20,896 nucleotides of DNA from a virus, in the IMG/VR virus record IMGVR_UViG_3300046454_000619, positions 1 to 20,896 of that record; one strand, 5' to 3'. The position numbers and the translations under genes are program-made. Positions 19,817 through 20,896 of this stretch are shown in pieces (within the stretch, counting starts at the first letter, position 1; each line of letters starts with the position of its first letter). Under the pieces are notes generated by a model. The model was not told the DNA's origin. It did not search any database and saw only the letters and a program-made list of their open reading frames with translations.

Positions 19817-19933
19817 GTTGACTTACGCCTACTGTCAGGTGAATGGCTGTACCTGGCGCATTCTTAGCCGCAGGATTCGCGTGGGTCATCACTTGCTCAC
19901 CTGCAGTTACGCCGACAGTAGGCGTAAGTCAAC
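19817..19933 (-). ncRNA. 117-base hairpin RNA closed by a perfect 20-bp helix
   Basis: GTTGACTTACGCCTACTGTC (19933-19914 read on the complement) pairs perfectly with GACAGTAGGCGTAAGTCAAC (19836-19817). An inner AGGTGA/TCACCT helix encloses about 50 bases with a possible GTG/CAC arm. It stands two bases before tRNA-Ala. It could be an RNase III processing substrate, an independent small RNA, or a tRNA-like element; no family is recognised. Confidence 0.55.
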
Positions 19934-20188
19934 TACATCAAAAAGACGCTGCGGCCGGCTGTACGGCTCCTGCCTGGGGGTTTCCACCCAAGCTCCCGGT
20001 ACCGGGGTCTACCCCCTAAGAATCAAAATCCCCGCCAAACTCTCGTCGGGCGGGGTTCCAAACTCGCTGGTGCCGGGTTGAACTTACCCGGCCGGAACCT
20101 CCGCACAGCCCCGCTGATTCCGGGGCGATTGCCCCGACGCGGCGGCCGTCGGCTCTTTGTGTGTGGTCGTTAACCAGCTCATGGCGGG
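19934..20188 (-). other. Structured non-coding leader of the tRNA array
   Basis: No gene. Reading down from P2 there are GGGGC-AATC-GCCCC, CCGGGT/ACCCGG with a seven-base loop, CCCCGCC/GGCGGGG (20055-20030) followed by ATTTTGATT, then GGGG-TAGA-CCCC and GGGT-GGAA-ACCC. The 7-bp stem with a T-rich tail resembles an attenuator. Confidence 0.45.
20030..20055 (-). terminator. Possible attenuator in the tRNA-array leader
   Basis: Stem CCCCGCC/GGCGGGG with a 12-base loop, followed on the minus strand by ATTTTGATTCTT. The T run is interrupted, so it is probably a weak terminator. Confidence 0.4.
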
Positions 20189-20217
20189 GTTATAACGTAC
20201 CCCGGCGTTGAAGTAAA
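20189..20217 (-). promoter_or_regulatory. Promoter P2 for the tRNA array
   Basis: On the complement: TTTACT (-35, 20217-20212), 17-base spacer, TATAAC (-10, 20194-20189). The surroundings TTTTTGGGTTTACTT and CCCC after the -10 box match P1, so both RNA transcripts probably use one polymerase form. Confidence 0.72.
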
Positions 20218-20225
20218 CCCAAAAA

Positions 20226-20417
20226 TTACGTCGACGACGCTTTTTCTTCCCCCGTCGCCCAGGTCGCCAGCTCGTCGGCCCTCCTCATCCGTTCCTCCCA
20301 GTCCCAGGGGTCAACGAGCCTCTCAATAGGGTCCGTCGCGTTGGGATTGCGCCTTCCCCATCCCGAGATGGCCTTCCAGGCCTCCAGTCGTAGCGTCGCC
20401 ATTTCGTAGTCGGTCAT
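20226..20417 (-). CDS. Small hypothetical protein
   Basis: 63 residues; ATG 20417 overlaps the upstream stop (ATGA), with AAGGATGATAG ahead as a ribosome site. Acidic and Trp-rich helical sequence (MTDYEMATLRLEAWKAISGW, DPIERLVDPWDWEERMRRADELATWA). No membrane segment or known motif. Coupled to the preceding gene and followed directly by promoter P2. Confidence 0.65.
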   Translation of the reverse strand: MTDYEMATLRLEAWKAISGWGRRNPNATDPIERLVDPWDWEERMRRADELATWATGEEKASST

Positions 20418-20896
20418 CTATCATCCTTTACCGTGGTTAGCTTGAACTCCGCGACGCCGTACAGCTCGCGGAGCTGCCTGAGGGACTTCTGGTCCCTCGC
20501 GCGGCACTCGTCGTCCTTCGTCCGCGGCTTGTCCTTCCCCTGGTTCCGCGTCCACAGGTCTGCGTAATCTAGCGAGACGACCTTGGCGTACTGCGCGCGG
20601 TAGCCCGTCTCGTGCTCGACCACCTCTCCCCACAGCGCGACGCGGCCGACGACGCCCAGTCGAGCGAGCCGCAGGTACTCCAGCGCCGCGCGCTTGGTCT
20701 TCCACGCGTGCACCCCGATGGTGTCGTGGTCCCCCGGCTCGCCGGTCATCGGCTCGCCCGGCGGCCAGATGGGCCGATGACCGTCCGCGTTCTTGCGGAC
20801 ACTCGTCAGGAACTCGCCGCCCTCTTCGAACCAATACCAGTGCCGCCAGGCGATGATCTCCCCGGTCTCTAGGCCGGAACTGGGGAGGGCACGGGC
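20414..20896 (-). CDS. Phage hypothetical protein with GYRAQYA motif (5' partial)
   Basis: The frame is open to the right window edge; the ATG at 20749 is internal, because upstream codons (GEIIAWRHWYW, FLTSVRKNADGHRPIWPPGEP) read as protein. At least 160 residues are visible. The core GVHAWKTKRAALEYL...VVGRVALWGEVVEHETGYRAQYAKVVSLD matches a common uncharacterised family in phages and bacteria with 'WG.V.EHE.GYRA.YA'. The tail is basic and polar. Role unknown. Its stop overlaps the next ATG. Confidence 0.7.
   Translation of the reverse strand, partial: ARALPSSGLETGEIIAWRHWYWFEEGGEFLTSVRKNADGHRPIWPPGEPMTGEPGDHDTIGVHAWKTKRAALEYLRLARLGVVGRVALWGEVVEHETGYRAQYAKVVSLDYADLWTRNQGKDKPRTKDDECRARDQKSLRQLRELYGVAEFKLTTVKDDR

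Noticed and set aside
19817-19933. Insertion sequence or MITE with 20-bp inverted ends
   Set aside because: No target duplication is visible and no transposase; position and context fit an RNA hairpin better, although a MITE cannot be fully excluded.

Overview
The window looks like part of a double-stranded DNA tailed phage (or prophage) genome. The late genes are GC-rich. The tail-tip genes are arranged like the gene transfer agent (GTA) module of Alphaproteobacteria: tape measure, DUF2460 distal tail protein, DUF2163 hub, NlpC/P60 peptidase and a J-like tip protein. A siphovirus-type particle and an alphaproteobacterial host are therefore the best guess, but the host is inference only. No integrase, terminase or replication gene is visible.

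Plus strand, 1-12916: the late block. In order it encodes the C-terminal part of a tape measure protein with a muralytic domain, distal tail, hub, an AT-rich GIY-YIG homing endonuclease, the tail peptidase, a J-like tip protein split over two genes, three adhesin or structural proteins, an AT-rich beta-helix-like tail spike, and a small unknown. A lysis cassette follows: lambda-R-like endolysin, two-TM holin, a 40-residue membrane peptide, a lipoprotein and an exported HNH-like protein. Most genes abut or overlap by 1-4 bases, so the block reads as one operon. A bidirectional terminator (12938-12962) closes it.

Minus strand, 20896-12972: an RNA-rich block. At the right edge are two small protein genes. 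A promoter (P2, 20189-20217) then leads through a structured leader into about 36 tRNA genes (19814-15471). They cover all 20 amino acids, include an initiator tRNA, and encode CCA throughout. A few small protein genes and several non-tRNA structured segments are interspersed. An HNH endonuclease gene (15468-14857) follows. A second promoter (P1, 14801-14829) with the same layout as P2 precedes three tandem structured RNAs (14786-14449), and then a Ro60 (TROVE plus vWA) gene (14396-12972).

The most interesting system is the Ro60 locus. The three RNAs share conserved ends (5' GGCGTAGG, with a three-base GUA bulge in the terminal helix; 3' GC[C/U][C/U]GUUCC) but have different interiors. Two of them carry a tRNA-like module with a canonical T arm but no acceptor stem, as expected for bacterial Y RNAs of the tRNA-mimicking (YrlA) type. 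Y RNAs beside Ro60 are a known class in bacteria and some phages; this three-copy phage cluster, beside a near-complete tRNA set, is the notable instance. The tRNA set has its own oddities. Eight tRNAs have C33 instead of U33, several have non-canonical T loops, and all four leucine-anticodon tRNAs have a short variable loop. Together these suggest a phage that carries much of its own decoding set, plus an RNA quality-control particle that might act on it.
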